From the NCBI RefSeq assembly GCF_000013645.1, contig NC_007953.1, forward strand, positions 806,001 through 870,000: a DNA stretch of 64,000 nucleotides. The letters are read 5' to 3'. Positions 54,191-62,513 of the stretch are shown piece after piece. The stretch is from Paraburkholderia xenovorans LB400. GTDB taxonomy: Bacteria > Pseudomonadota > Gammaproteobacteria > Burkholderiales > Burkholderiaceae. The position numbers and the translations under genes were made by a program. Positions within the stretch are counted from its first letter, which is position 1; every line of letters begins with the position of its first letter. A model generated the notes under the pieces. It ran no database searches. It saw only the letters and a program-made list of their open reading frames with translations, and was not told the DNA's origin.

Positions 54191-55421
54191 CAGCTTTCTC
54201 CTGGTGGTCTTCGGATGGGGGTGTGTCAGATGGTTGCAGCGGGCGCACGCGAGCGAGCACCTCGGCGGTGTGCTCGCCGAGTTGTGCGGCGCCCCGGGCC
54301 ACACGCCCCGGCGTGCGCGACAGCTTCAGCGGCACGCCGGCGATCGCCAGCGGTTCGCTGATGCCGGGATGGGCGACGCGCGGGAGCATCTCGCGCACCG
54401 CGAAGTGGGGGTCGTCGAAGATGTCAGCGGCGTTGTACACGGGGCCGAACGGGATCTTGCCGCCGAGCAGCGCGATCAGCTCGGCCTTGGTGTGGCGCAC
54501 CGTGAATTCGCTGACGAATCTCGTGATGTCGGTGCGCCGCGCGAAGCGCTTCGGACCGTCGCTCAACGTCGGATCGTCGCGCAGGTCGGTGCGGCCCATG
54601 ATGTCGCACAGCAGCCCCCACTGATGCTGCGCGACGCAGCCGATCGAGACTACGCCGTCGAGCGCCGGAAACAGCCCGAACGGCGCGAACATCGGGTGGT
54701 TGCCGCCTTCTGGCTCGCACACCACGTGCGCGTACGAGTAGTGGTGGACGATGCGCTCGCACAGCGCCAACATCGTGTCGACCATCGAGACGTCGACGTA
54801 CTGGCCGAGGCCGGTGCGCTCGCGGTCACGACACGCGGCCAGCACGCCGAACGCGGCAAGCAGACCCGGCATGATGTCGCCGACGCCGGGACCGGTCTTC
54901 ACGACGGAGGTCTTGTCGAGTCCGGTGATTCCGATTAGCCCCCCCATCGCCTGCGCGACCACGTCGAACGCCGGCCACTCGGTGTACGGACTGATGCCGC
55001 TGCCGCCGTGGCGATCGCCGAATCCGCGTACCGACGCATAGATCAGGCGCGGATTCTCGGCCGAGAGCATCCCGTAGCCGACGCCGAGCCGATCCAGCAC
55101 GCCTTCGCGGAAGTTCTCGACCACCACGTCGGCCTGGCGCGCGAGCGCGATGAAATCGCGGCATCCGTCCGCCGATTTCAGGTCGATCACCACACTCTTC
55201 TTGTTGCGATTGACGCTCTGGTAGTAGCCGCCATGCGACCGCAGCGTGTCAGCGGGATGGAACGGCCCGAAGTGACGCGTCGCGTCACCTTCCGGCGGTT
55301 CGATCTTGATGACCTCGGCACCGTGGTCGGCCAGCATCTGCGTGCAGAACGGGCCGGCCAGCATCTGCGTCAGGTCGAGCACGACCAGTCCGCGCAGGCT
55401 GCCGAACGCGTCATCCGTCAT
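54132..55421 (-). CDS. CaiB/BaiF-type CoA transferase
   Basis: The 429-residue class III CoA transferase has LDLTQMLAGPFCTQMLADHGAEVIKIEPPEGD and NRNKKSVVIDLKS. The likely catalytic Asp lies in EWPAFDVVAQAMGG, and GLGQYVDVSMVDTM completes the fold. The C-terminal 30 residues (PSEDHQEKADEASEGTST) are an unusual charged tail, encoded across the overlap with the lyase gene. It probably activates the imported acid using succinyl-CoA or another donor. Confidence 0.88.
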   Translation of the reverse strand: MTDDAFGSLRGLVVLDLTQMLAGPFCTQMLADHGAEVIKIEPPEGDATRHFGPFHPADTLRSHGGYYQSVNRNKKSVVIDLKSADGCRDFIALARQADVVVENFREGVLDRLGVGYGMLSAENPRLIYASVRGFGDRHGGSGISPYTEWPAFDVVAQAMGGLIGITGLDKTSVVKTGPGVGDIMPGLLAAFGVLAACRDRERTGLGQYVDVSMVDTMLALCERIVHHYSYAHVVCEPEGGNHPMFAPFGLFPALDGVVSIGCVAQHQWGLLCDIMGRTDLRDDPTLSDGPKRFARRTDITRFVSEFTVRHTKAELIALLGGKIPFGPVYNAADIFDDPHFAVREMLPRVAHPGISEPLAIAGVPLKLSRTPGRVARGAAQLGEHTAEVLARVRPLQPSDTPPSEDHQEKADEASEGTSTPRAASSTGQQ

Positions 55422-55914
55422 GACGTTCCCCGGTGCGACGCTTGATCAGCACAGTTCGCTCCGCCTCGCACACGATCTGCTCGCGCTGGTTCATCCCCCA
55501 GTGGCGAAAGCGCACCACGCCGGCATCGGCCCGATCCGGGGCCGGTGTAGCCGACAGCACTTCGCTGTAGGCGCTCAGCGTGTCCCCGTGGAACACCGGC
55601 GACTGCAGCCGCAACCGGTCGAGCCGCAGTTCCGCGATCGCCTGTTCGGCGGTGTCCTGACTGGCGAGGCCGATGACCATCGACGCGGTGATGCCGCCGA
55701 ATACCAGCCGCTGACCGAACGCGGTATCCTTCATCGACTCCTCGTTGAAGTGTGCCTGCGCGGTGTTCATCGTCAGGTGGGTGAGCAGCACGTTGTCCAT
55801 CTCGGTCACGGTGCGACCGCGGAAATGCGCGAAGCGCCGACCGGGCGTGAAATCCTCGAAGAAAAGCGACTCGACTTTCTCAATTACCTGGTTCATCAAC
55901 AGTTCTCCCTGCAT
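55411..55914 (-). CDS. MaoC-family dehydratase
   Basis: The 167-residue hot-dog-fold protein has FEDFTPGRRFAHFRGRTVTEMDNVLLTHLTMNTAQAHFNEE. The Asn/His pair near residues 50-57 fits the R-hydratase active site. VFGGITASMVIGLASQD and RLQSPVFHGDTLSAYSEV complete the domain. It overlaps the CoA-transferase start by 11 bp. It resembles mesaconyl-/itaconyl-CoA hydratase-like enzymes and would hydrate the unsaturated CoA ester cut by the lyase. Confidence 0.85.
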   Translation of the reverse strand: MQGELLMNQVIEKVESLFFEDFTPGRRFAHFRGRTVTEMDNVLLTHLTMNTAQAHFNEESMKDTAFGQRLVFGGITASMVIGLASQDTAEQAIAELRLDRLRLQSPVFHGDTLSAYSEVLSATPAPDRADAGVVRFRHWGMNQREQIVCEAERTVLIKRRTGERHDG

Positions 55915-55954
55915 TGAATGAGTGTTCGTATCGATCGCGACGGCCGCGAGCGGC

Positions 55955-57112
55955 TCATGCGACCTTGCCCAGCAAGTGATCGGAAATGATGCGTAGCTGG
56001 ATCTCAGAGGTGCCCTCGAAGATCTTGGTCAGGCGTGCGTCGCGCCAGTAGCGCTCGACCGCGAAGTGGGTCGTGTAGCCGGCGCCGCCGTGGATCTGTA
56101 ACGCATCGCTGGTGACCGTCTCGCTGATCTCCGCTGCGTAGTACTTGGCCATCGCGGCTTCCTTCTCGCAGCGCACGCCGCTGTCGATCTGCTCGCACAC
56201 CGAGCGCAGCAGTTGCCGGGCGGTCTCGACACGCGTCGCCATGTCGGCGAGACGGAAACGCAGCGCCTGAAAGTCACCGATTGGGTGGCCGAACTGCACG
56301 CGCTGGGTCGCGTAGTCGAGTGCATCCTCAAGAGCGCCCTGAGCCAATCCGATCGAGCGCGCGGCGGTATGCGCGCGTGCCGTCTCGAGGCCGTGGGCAA
56401 CGTAGTAGAACGCGCGGCCCGGTTCGCCGATCAGCGTCTCAGGGCCGACGTAGACGTCGTCGAACGACAACTCCCACGTCTTCCAGCCGTAGTAGCCGAT
56501 CTTCGGCATCGGCGAGCCGATCACGCCCGCCGGCAATGCGCCACGGGGCTTCTCGATCAGGAACGCGGACAGCCCCTGATGGCGCCTCGCCACGTCGGTG
56601 ACCCGCGCGGTGCGCGCGATCACGACGATGTAGTCGGCGCCATCGGCAAATGTGCACCAGCATTTCGAGCCCGTGATGCGCCAGCCGTCGCCGTCCGGTA
56701 TCGCGCGTGTGGTGAGCGCGGCCACGTCTGAGCCGGCGTTGGGCTCCGACATCGCCAGCGCACCGAGGAATTCGCCGCATGCCATGCGCGGCAGCCAGCG
56801 CTGCCGCTGCCCGTCGGTCATCCCCTGCACGACCATCAGCCCGAGGTTGCGGATGATGCTGCCGACGCTCATCCAGGCCCGCGATAGCTCCTCCGTGATC
56901 AGGCAGTACTCGGACACGCCGAGCCCGAGCCCGCCGTATTCCTCCGGGATCAGAATGCCGAAGTAGCCGAGTCCGGCCATCCGCTCGCGCAAGGACATCG
57001 GGATATCCTCCTTCAGCGGATCGAGCCGGTTGGCGAGCGGCAACACCACCTCGCGCGCGAACTGCCGGGCCGACGCCTGGATCAGCCGGCGCTCCTCGGT
57101 CATGAACGTCAT
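55955..57112 (-). CDS. Acyl-CoA dehydrogenase
   Basis: The 385-residue protein is a canonical ACAD: LGYFGILIPEEYGGLGLGVSEY, ALAMSEPNAGSDVAALTTRA, then GWRITGSKCWCTFADGADYI, RVQFGHPIGDFQALRFRLADM, DALQIHGGAGYTTHFAVERYW and EGTSEIQLRII. The EGTSEIQ segment lies where many short-chain ACADs place the C-terminal motif; the catalytic Glu of the IVD-type position is not obvious. It is four bases from the second MaoC gene, and so makes the enoyl-CoA for hydration. Confidence 0.88.
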   Translation of the reverse strand: MTFMTEERRLIQASARQFAREVVLPLANRLDPLKEDIPMSLRERMAGLGYFGILIPEEYGGLGLGVSEYCLITEELSRAWMSVGSIIRNLGLMVVQGMTDGQRQRWLPRMACGEFLGALAMSEPNAGSDVAALTTRAIPDGDGWRITGSKCWCTFADGADYIVVIARTARVTDVARRHQGLSAFLIEKPRGALPAGVIGSPMPKIGYYGWKTWELSFDDVYVGPETLIGEPGRAFYYVAHGLETARAHTAARSIGLAQGALEDALDYATQRVQFGHPIGDFQALRFRLADMATRVETARQLLRSVCEQIDSGVRCEKEAAMAKYYAAEISETVTSDALQIHGGAGYTTHFAVERYWRDARLTKIFEGTSEIQLRIISDHLLGKVA

Positions 57113-57603
57113 ACGTTCACCGGCTCGCGCATGTACACCAGATTGGTCCGCGTGAACGTGACCACGCGCTCGCCGGACGCGTCATGGCCTTCGGTCATCC
57201 AGGTGACAATCCCGAAGCCGGGGCGGCTGTCGGACACGCGTTGCGCCTTCACAACGCTGCGCGCGCGCAGGGTCATGCCCGGATAGACCGGACGCTCGAA
57301 TTGCAGGTCGTCGACGCCCAGGAAGGCGCCCCCTTTCTCGCTGAGGTCCTCGACCGACAGACCCAGCACGGTCGCGAATACCAGATACGGATGGATCGGT
57401 ATCTCGGCGTGGCCCAGCGCTTGCGCAGCGGTCACATCGAGGTAGAGCGGATTCAACTGGACCGTGAGCGCACCGTAGAGCACGTTGTCCGCGCGGGTCA
57501 TCGTGCGGCCCCGCGCGTGGTCGAAGGTCCGCCCGGGAGTAAAGTCCTCGAGGAAGTTACCCTTTCCAGCTATCGGGAATTTCTTTAGTTCATTAGGAGT
57601 CAT
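57109..57603 (-). CDS. MaoC-family dehydratase, second copy
   Basis: The 164-residue hot-dog protein has FLEDFTPGRTFDHARGRTMTRADNVLYGALTVQLNPLYLD and IHPYLVFATVLGLSVEDLSEKG, then FERPVYPGMTLRARSVV. It is related to the gene at 55411, but Asn/Leu replace the N..H arrangement (QLNPLY vs QAHFNE), so the two may form a heterodimer or have different substrates. It overlaps the acyl-CoA dehydrogenase start by four bases. Confidence 0.83.
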   Translation of the reverse strand: MTPNELKKFPIAGKGNFLEDFTPGRTFDHARGRTMTRADNVLYGALTVQLNPLYLDVTAAQALGHAEIPIHPYLVFATVLGLSVEDLSEKGGAFLGVDDLQFERPVYPGMTLRARSVVKAQRVSDSRPGFGIVTWMTEGHDASGERVVTFTRTNLVYMREPVNV

Positions 57604-57644
57604 GATCGATTAAATCGGATGTGAGTAAAAGAGAAGGCGAGCGG

Positions 57645-58376
57645 CTAGCGGAACCTCACCGGCCGGCGCGCCAAACTGGCATTGATCGCGGCGATCTCCT
57701 CGTCGATCGCTGCGTGCAGCACGGCACTTGCCGGCCGCATCAGGCGTTTCATGTCACGCAGCGCAAGCGCATCCTGCGCCGCCAGTTCGTCGGCCCGCGC
57801 CAGCGCGCGCGCCTGGACCTCGGCCGTCGGCGCAAGTTCGTGGATGAGTCCGGCGGCATGGGCGTCGGCGCCGCTGAATTCGTGCCCTCGCATGAGCCAG
57901 CCACGCGCCCGGCCCCCCCCGACCGCGCTGGCCAGCAGCAGCGAACTGCCGGCCTCGGGGCCGATGCCAAGTTCGACGAACGGCAGCCGCAACCGGGCGT
58001 CGGCACTCCCGACGCTCCAATCGGCATGCAGCAGCGATGTGGCACCAAAGCCCATCGCGACGCCGTGCACCGCAATGACGACCGGCTTGCTCAGGCTCGC
58101 GAGCGCGTGCAGCGCCCGCGGCACCGGATCGCCCGGGTGCTGCGGCCAGCGCGTGAAATCCTCGAGGTCATGGCCGGCCGTATAGTGCCCACCGGCGCCG
58201 CACAACACCACGACGCGCACCGATACATCGTCCTGCGCCGCTTCAAGCCGGTCCGCCAGCGCGGAAAACATCTCCAATGTCAGAGCATTGCGCTTATGCG
58301 GTCGCATGATCGTCACGATACACACGGTGCCGTCGCGGGCAGCGCTGCAAGTCACGTCGGGTAAGGCGGCATCCAT
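57645..58376 (-). CDS. Enoyl-CoA hydratase/isomerase (crotonase family)
   Basis: The 243-residue crotonase-fold protein has IVTIMRPHKRNALTLEMFSALADRL, the oxyanion loop GAGGHYTAGHDLEDF and VHGVAMGFGATSLLHADW, then FVELGIGPEAGSSLLLA, where Glu occupies the catalytic position. It is the first gene of the minus-strand cluster C operon. The start lies 146 bp from the divergent GntR gene, so the repeats there probably control it. Confidence 0.86.
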   Translation of the reverse strand: MDAALPDVTCSAARDGTVCIVTIMRPHKRNALTLEMFSALADRLEAAQDDVSVRVVVLCGAGGHYTAGHDLEDFTRWPQHPGDPVPRALHALASLSKPVVIAVHGVAMGFGATSLLHADWSVGSADARLRLPFVELGIGPEAGSSLLLASAVGGGRARGWLMRGHEFSGADAHAAGLIHELAPTAEVQARALARADELAAQDALALRDMKRLMRPASAVLHAAIDEEIAAINASLARRPVRFR

Positions 58377-58393
58377 GGAGGGCGTCTCTTATG

Positions 58394-58462
58394 TTCGAAT
58401 AATTAGCGTTTACACATTATGTTCGAATAATTTAGACCGCGTCAATAGATTCGAATAATTAG
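58394..58462. promoter_or_regulatory. Three direct repeats TTCGAATAATTAG at 28-bp spacing
   Basis: TTCGAATAATTAG starts at 58394 and 58450, and TTCGAATAATTTAG at 58422, so spacing is exactly 28 bp each time. Each core ATTCGAAT-like element is itself palindromic, as expected for a HutC-type GntR dimer. The sites fill the divergent region between the enoyl-CoA hydratase operon and the GntR gene. Confidence 0.7.
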
Positions 58463-58521
58463 CCAATTTGCAGTGAGGTGAGAAGCCGGCTATCATCCGG
58501 CCACCGCCCGCATTCCCTTCC

Positions 58522-59292
58522 ATGAGTAGCGAACCTGAACACGACAAGAATGCCCCGCTGCGCCACGCGGATGTGCATGCCACCCTGACACGTGAACTCG
58601 CGGACGGGCGGTTTCCCGTGGGCAGCCGGTTTCCGAACGAGGAGGAGCTGCAGAAGCGCTTCCAGGTCGGGCGCCACACCGTGCGCGAGGCACTAAAGAA
58701 GTTAGCCGACCAGGGTTACATCGACCGCCGCCGCAAGAGCGGCACGGTGGTACTGTCGAATGAGCCGGCGGTCCGCTACATCCAGCTACTCGGCACCATC
58801 AGCAATCTATTCGATTTCGGAACCCATACCGAGCTGAAGGTGCGCTCGTTCGGCTTCGTGCGGCTACGCGACCCACACCTGTGTGAATTGCTGAAGCTGC
58901 CGCCGGACGAACGATGGCTGCGCATCGCCGGCGTGCGTATGCAGCCGGACAATCCGGCGCCGCTGTGCTGGTCCGAGTACTATCTGCCACCCTGCTATGC
59001 AATCAGCCGTGAAGATCTCGACCGACTGGTCGGACCGATCTATGCGCAGGTCCTGAAGCGCCACGGACTGCAACTCGATCACGTCGACCAGGAAATCGGT
59101 TCGACAGCGCTGCGCGCCAATGCCAGCGCGCTGTTGCAGGTGCCGCGCGGCTCGCCTGCGCTGACCGAAGTCCGGCGCTATTTCGAAGGTGCAGGCGCGT
59201 TGATGGAGGCCACCATCAACCTGTATCCGGCTGGCCGCTACGTGGTGCGCAGTCGGATTGAACGCCAGTCAGACATCAAGAGTGCGCAATAG
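58522..59292 (+). CDS. GntR-family regulator, HutC/UTRA type
   Basis: The 256-residue protein has an N-terminal winged helix (LTRELADGRFPVGSRFPNEEELQKRFQVGRHTVREALKKLADQGYIDRRRKSGTVV). The UTRA ligand domain has WLRIAGVRMQPDNPAPLCWSEYYLPPCYA and LLQVPRGSPALTEVRRYFEGAGALMEATINLYPAGRYV. It is divergent from cluster C, with three spaced operator-like repeats between. It is the likely ligand-responsive repressor of that cluster; the effector is probably a pathway acid or CoA ester. Confidence 0.9.
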   Translation: MSSEPEHDKNAPLRHADVHATLTRELADGRFPVGSRFPNEEELQKRFQVGRHTVREALKKLADQGYIDRRRKSGTVVLSNEPAVRYIQLLGTISNLFDFGTHTELKVRSFGFVRLRDPHLCELLKLPPDERWLRIAGVRMQPDNPAPLCWSEYYLPPCYAISREDLDRLVGPIYAQVLKRHGLQLDHVDQEIGSTALRANASALLQVPRGSPALTEVRRYFEGAGALMEATINLYPAGRYVVRSRIERQSDIKSAQ

Positions 59293-59437
59293 GCAAGACG
59301 ACATAATCTTTTGGCATAACGTCTTTTGCTGCTAGCCGGTGTAGAGGGCCTATCCGAAGACAAGCGGTCGGTTGGTTGGCGCACCGGCGAGTGGCCGCCA
59401 TCCGGAAATGCGAGTGTCCCATTTGGGTCGCAGATTA

Positions 59438-59570
59438 GGGGTAGGAAACGGCGATCGCCGTCCCCTCCCTCCGAACCCGGTGTGCAGTTTTCCAGCGACG
59501 GGCTCTCCAGTCAGTTGTTTCCATATAGGGATTAGCGCGCCAACCGATGAGCCTCGGACATCGTGAACAG
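59438..59570 (-). ncRNA. Group II intron 3' relic (domain V-VI)
   Basis: On the minus strand, GAGCCCG (from 59505) pairs with CGGGTTC (ending 59473) around a GGAAAAC-tipped arm, then GGAGGGAGG follows. This is the typical domain V and its junction. A short hairpin (ACGGC-GATC-GCCGT, 59448-59461) and TTTCCTACCCCTAAT resemble domain VI and the intron 3' end. The 5' ribozyme domains and the reverse transcriptase are missing. It abuts the IS5 relic. Confidence 0.6.
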
Positions 59571-59659
59571 CCCAAGATTAGCGAAGAAGGCATTTGGCCA
59601 TCGCCGGTGATCGTGAAGGCAGTGACCCTGACCCGGACGATGAAGCTGTCGGCGCAAGA

Positions 59660-59926
59660 TCGCTCGCAGACGGCGACCATCGCCTCGAAGCAACCCGCGT
59701 TGAGCCAGCGTTGCGTTTGCTGGTAGACCAGTTCCCACGGTGGGAAGTTAGTCGGCAGCATGCGCCACGACGCACCGGCGCGCGCCATCCAGCGCAGTGC
59801 ATTGAACATTTCGCGCAGTTCGTATCGGCGCTGCGGCGCGTCTTCGCTCATCAGGGCCAGGTACGGAGCGGCGAAGCTCCATTCTTCGTCCGAAACGTCC
59901 GTGGGGTATGGCTTGCGTTCTGGCAT
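59660..59926 (-). pseudogene. IS5-family transposase N-terminal relic
   Basis: From the ATG at 59924-59926 the frame reads KPYPTDVSDEEWSFAAPYLAL, then RRYELREMFNALRWMARAGASWRMLP and FPPWELVYQQTQRWLNAGCFEAM. This is the DUF4096-type N-terminus of IS5/ISL2-like transposases. After about residue 85 the homology breaks (DLRAILRR continues in another frame) and the catalytic core is missing. The upstream GAGCGTGTTAGGCACTTTGT may be the element's terminal repeat. Confidence 0.75.
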
Positions 59927-60036
59927 TGCGCCAGGTTACCAGGTTTGACACAAAGTGCCTAACACGCTCTTCTATGGGGAACTAAAAGTCAAGCCCGGTT
60001 ATAAACATTCTGTTATACGAAGTAAATCTCCTTGTC

Positions 60037-60101
60037 CGGCCTCTACGGCCAGCCTGCGCGGTCACCTACCATGACCAGGCGCAGGCTGGCCGTAGAGGCC
60101 G
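60037..60101. repeat. 23-bp perfect inverted repeat with nested stem
   Basis: The arm at 60037-60059 (CGGCCTCTACGGCC...) is the exact reverse complement of 60079-60101. The 19-bp spacer contains GGTCA (60060-60064) and TGACC (60072-60076), which lengthen the hairpin past a 2-nt bulge. No T tract follows, so a cruciform, REP-like element or recombination site is more likely than a terminator. Confidence 0.7.
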
Positions 60102-60220
60102 TTGCGTAAAGAACGGTACCGACGCTCATCGCGTAAACCTTGTTGCAGCCGGGCATGTCAATGTCATTCAGGTCAGGGTGTCTGTTGACCGGTCAGTGCC
60201 GGGTCGACCTTCTATCCGTG

Positions 60221-60237
60221 CCGGCCTGACAGGCCGG
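60221..60237. repeat. Short palindrome CCGGCCT-GAC-AGGCCGG
   Basis: Perfect 7-bp arms flank a 3-bp centre, 120 bp from the long hairpin. REP-like palindromes are frequent IS110 targets. Confidence 0.5.
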
Positions 60238-60388
60238 TCACCTCATGCCGCATGCGCGAAGCGCTGGCGCCACCCTGTTACCGACGCGCCCCATCTAGGG
60301 AAACGGCCACCCGCAGTGGGTAGCCCGAGCGTGTTCCGGGCGCGTTGACCTTTACATGCTGTTGCTGCATCCGATGTCATTCAGTCAT

Positions 60389-61540
60389 TCAGGCCCTCAC
60401 GGTGTTGACGTCGCGCGGCTTGAATATCGCGCCGACGGGGATCTCGCCGTGCTCGAGATAACGCCACAGGGCGATCGCCAGACGGCGTGCGAGCGCGACG
60501 ATACCGATGCGCCGCATCCGCTTGCCGGTACCGGCAAAGCGCTCGTTGAACCAGTGGCTGAGCTGGCTGCCGGGCTGCAGGCGCAGCCAGCTCCAGGCGA
60601 GCTCGACCATCAGCCAGCGACATCGCCGGTTGCCCGCCTTGCTGATACCGAGTTCAACCTCGCTGGTGCCGCTGGCGTACGGCGTGGGCGTCAGGCCCAG
60701 ACAGCCGGCCACTTCGCGGCGGTTGCGAAACTGCCGCCAGCCGAACAGTTCCCTGACAAGCGTCCACGCGCTGCCTGCACCGATGCCGGCAAGCTGGGCG
60801 AGCAGCGCCATGCCGGGATGTGCGCCGCTGCGCACCTGCCGCTCCTGCTGCACTTCGAGCAGGCGGATCTGCTGGTGCACCAGCACGAGCCGCTCACATT
60901 CGCGGTCAATCTCGGCGCGCAGCCCGGGCGCCAGCAGCTCGCGCTGACTGGTCCACCAGTGCGTCCAGATGCGACCGCCGACAGACCGGATCCGAAGGTT
61001 GTGCAGTACCAGCAGGGAGCGGATCCGGTTGGTGTGCGCGGTCTGCTCTTTGCGCAGGCGTTCGAGCTCACGGTGCAGGCGCCGGTCGTCCTCCTGCTCG
61101 GGCGTGGGAATGCGTGCCACCGCCCACACGCGCCGCTCGCCCGCGTAATAGCGCATGAGCATCGACAGCAGCTTGTCGCTGTCAAGCCGGTCTGTCTTGG
61201 CGCGACGCGCACGGCGGTTCACCTCGATGCTGGCCGAATCCACCACGAGATTGACGATGCCCTGTTCAGCCAGCCAGCGGTGCAGCCAGAAACCGTCGCG
61301 GCCTGCTTCATAACAGCTGTAGACGGGTGCGTCGGCGCCGAGATGGCAACGCGCCCTGGCGTTGGCGATGGCGGTGAGAACCGCCGCGGTATCGCCGGCG
61401 GCGACCGTACAGCGGCTGGGCGCGCGCTGGCCATCACCCAGTGAGAGCTTCCAGTTCCTCTCGCCCAGTTCAAAAGCCATGTACAGGCGGCCACCTGCCG
61501 TCGTATTCTGCCCACGGAGGGCTGTGTCAGGCGTATCCAT
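60389..61540 (-). CDS. IS110-family transposase
   Basis: The 383-residue DEDD transposase has YMAFELGERNWKLSLG at the first acidic position, where E replaces the usual D. SCYEAGRDGFWLHRWLAEQG and AKTDRLDSDKLLSMLMRY follow. The C-terminal Transposase_20 domain has LAGIGAGSAWTLVRELFGW, CLGLTPTPYASG and ISKAGNRRCRWLMVELAWSW. I chose the ATG at 61538-61540 (GAAGGAGCACG upstream). Length is normal; it appears intact and is different from the relic at 19335. Confidence 0.87.
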   Translation of the reverse strand: MDTPDTALRGQNTTAGGRLYMAFELGERNWKLSLGDGQRAPSRCTVAAGDTAAVLTAIANARARCHLGADAPVYSCYEAGRDGFWLHRWLAEQGIVNLVVDSASIEVNRRARRAKTDRLDSDKLLSMLMRYYAGERRVWAVARIPTPEQEDDRRLHRELERLRKEQTAHTNRIRSLLVLHNLRIRSVGGRIWTHWWTSQRELLAPGLRAEIDRECERLVLVHQQIRLLEVQQERQVRSGAHPGMALLAQLAGIGAGSAWTLVRELFGWRQFRNRREVAGCLGLTPTPYASGTSEVELGISKAGNRRCRWLMVELAWSWLRLQPGSQLSHWFNERFAGTGKRMRRIGIVALARRLAIALWRYLEHGEIPVGAIFKPRDVNTVRA

Positions 61541-61639
61541 TTGCGTGCTCCTTCGGAGAAAACGAGTGTGCAAGTCCCGTTTTACTCCAGTCGGGCTTTC
61601 TGTCGCTGCCCTCCCACATAGCATCTAGCGCCAGTGGTG

Positions 61640-62513
61640 GAAAGCAGTGCCGGGCCTCGGTCCGGCGGCGGCACGACGGATCGAGGCGTTCTTCGCCGCG
61701 CAGCCCGCGCTGACCGAGCGCGCGCGTCCTGATCGCAACTGCCAGTACGGGCGCCGTTGTTCCGTGGGAATCGCTGCGGCCGCCGCACGAGGTCGATGGC
61801 TCGTCGGGCGCCTTTCGTGCGCCGCGGCACACCTGCACGCTCGATGCAGACAACGATTACGCAGCCGTTCAGGCATGGCTGTAGCTGCACGAATCCGCTG
61901 CCCGTCCCACGCTTTTACCGGGGGCGAGTGGATGCTCGTGCGAACCATTGCAGACGGGTTCGGGTGGTCTTATGGCTGGGAAGCGCCGGCGGCACAACGC
62001 CGGCGCTTCGTGCTGGACTTCGCGTAGGCGACTGGCCTGCGCGTCAGCGAACTGGTTGGAGCCTGCCTCGGCAACATCGGGACCGACACCCACGGCGATC
62101 ATTGGGTGAGCGTTATCGGGCAAGGTCGCAAGGCGGGTAAGGTTGCGTTGCCGCCCAAAGCCCGCACCGCGCTGGACTGCTATCTGCTGGAACGAAATCT
62201 ATCAGTCACGCCGGCCCGGTGGCATCCCGATACGCCGCTCATCGGCAGCCTCGAGCAGGACAGTGCGGCGGGGATCAGCGGTGTACGGCTATGGGAGACT
62301 ACGCGGCGATTCTTTGCGAAAGCGGCGGAAGTCATCGAGTCAGACAACCCGGTGTTTGCGGAAAAGCTGCGTCGTCCAAATCCTCACTGGGCGCGGACTC
62401 GGCATACCCATGCAACGCATGCCCTCGCGCGCGATGTTCAGCTCACAACCGTGCGCGATAATCTGCGCCATGCGTCGATTGCAACGACATCGATCTACCC
62501 CGCACAGCGATGA
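61640..62513 (+). pseudogene. Phage-type integrase, multiply disrupted
   Basis: PGLGPAAARRIEAFFAAQPALTERAR belongs to an N-terminal integrase domain. A frameshift follows, with VPWESLRPPHEVDG and DADNDYAAVQAWL in another frame, then a stop and a deletion. WEAPAAQRRRFVLDFA ends in TAG at 62025-62027. The same frame then continues ATGLRVSELVGACLGNIG (catalytic Arg), VIGQGRKAGKVALP (Lys), HTHATHALA and LRHASIATTSIY (His, Tyr). HTHATHA replaces the HxLRH motif, as in some island integrases. It was probably an island integrase and is now dead. Confidence 0.75.

Larger units (their letters stand above)
59927..60388. other. Intergenic region rich in palindromes
   Basis: No gene. It contains the long hairpin at 60037-60101 and a second palindrome at 60221-60237, both close to the end of an IS110 element. 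Confidence 0.5.

Noticed and set aside
58394..58462. CRISPR array
   Set aside because: Only three 13-bp repeats with 15-bp gaps, lying in a promoter region and not near cas genes. An operator array explains them better. No CRISPR was seen anywhere in the window.
60037..60101. Rho-independent terminator
   Set aside because: No T tract follows on either strand and no gene ends close by.
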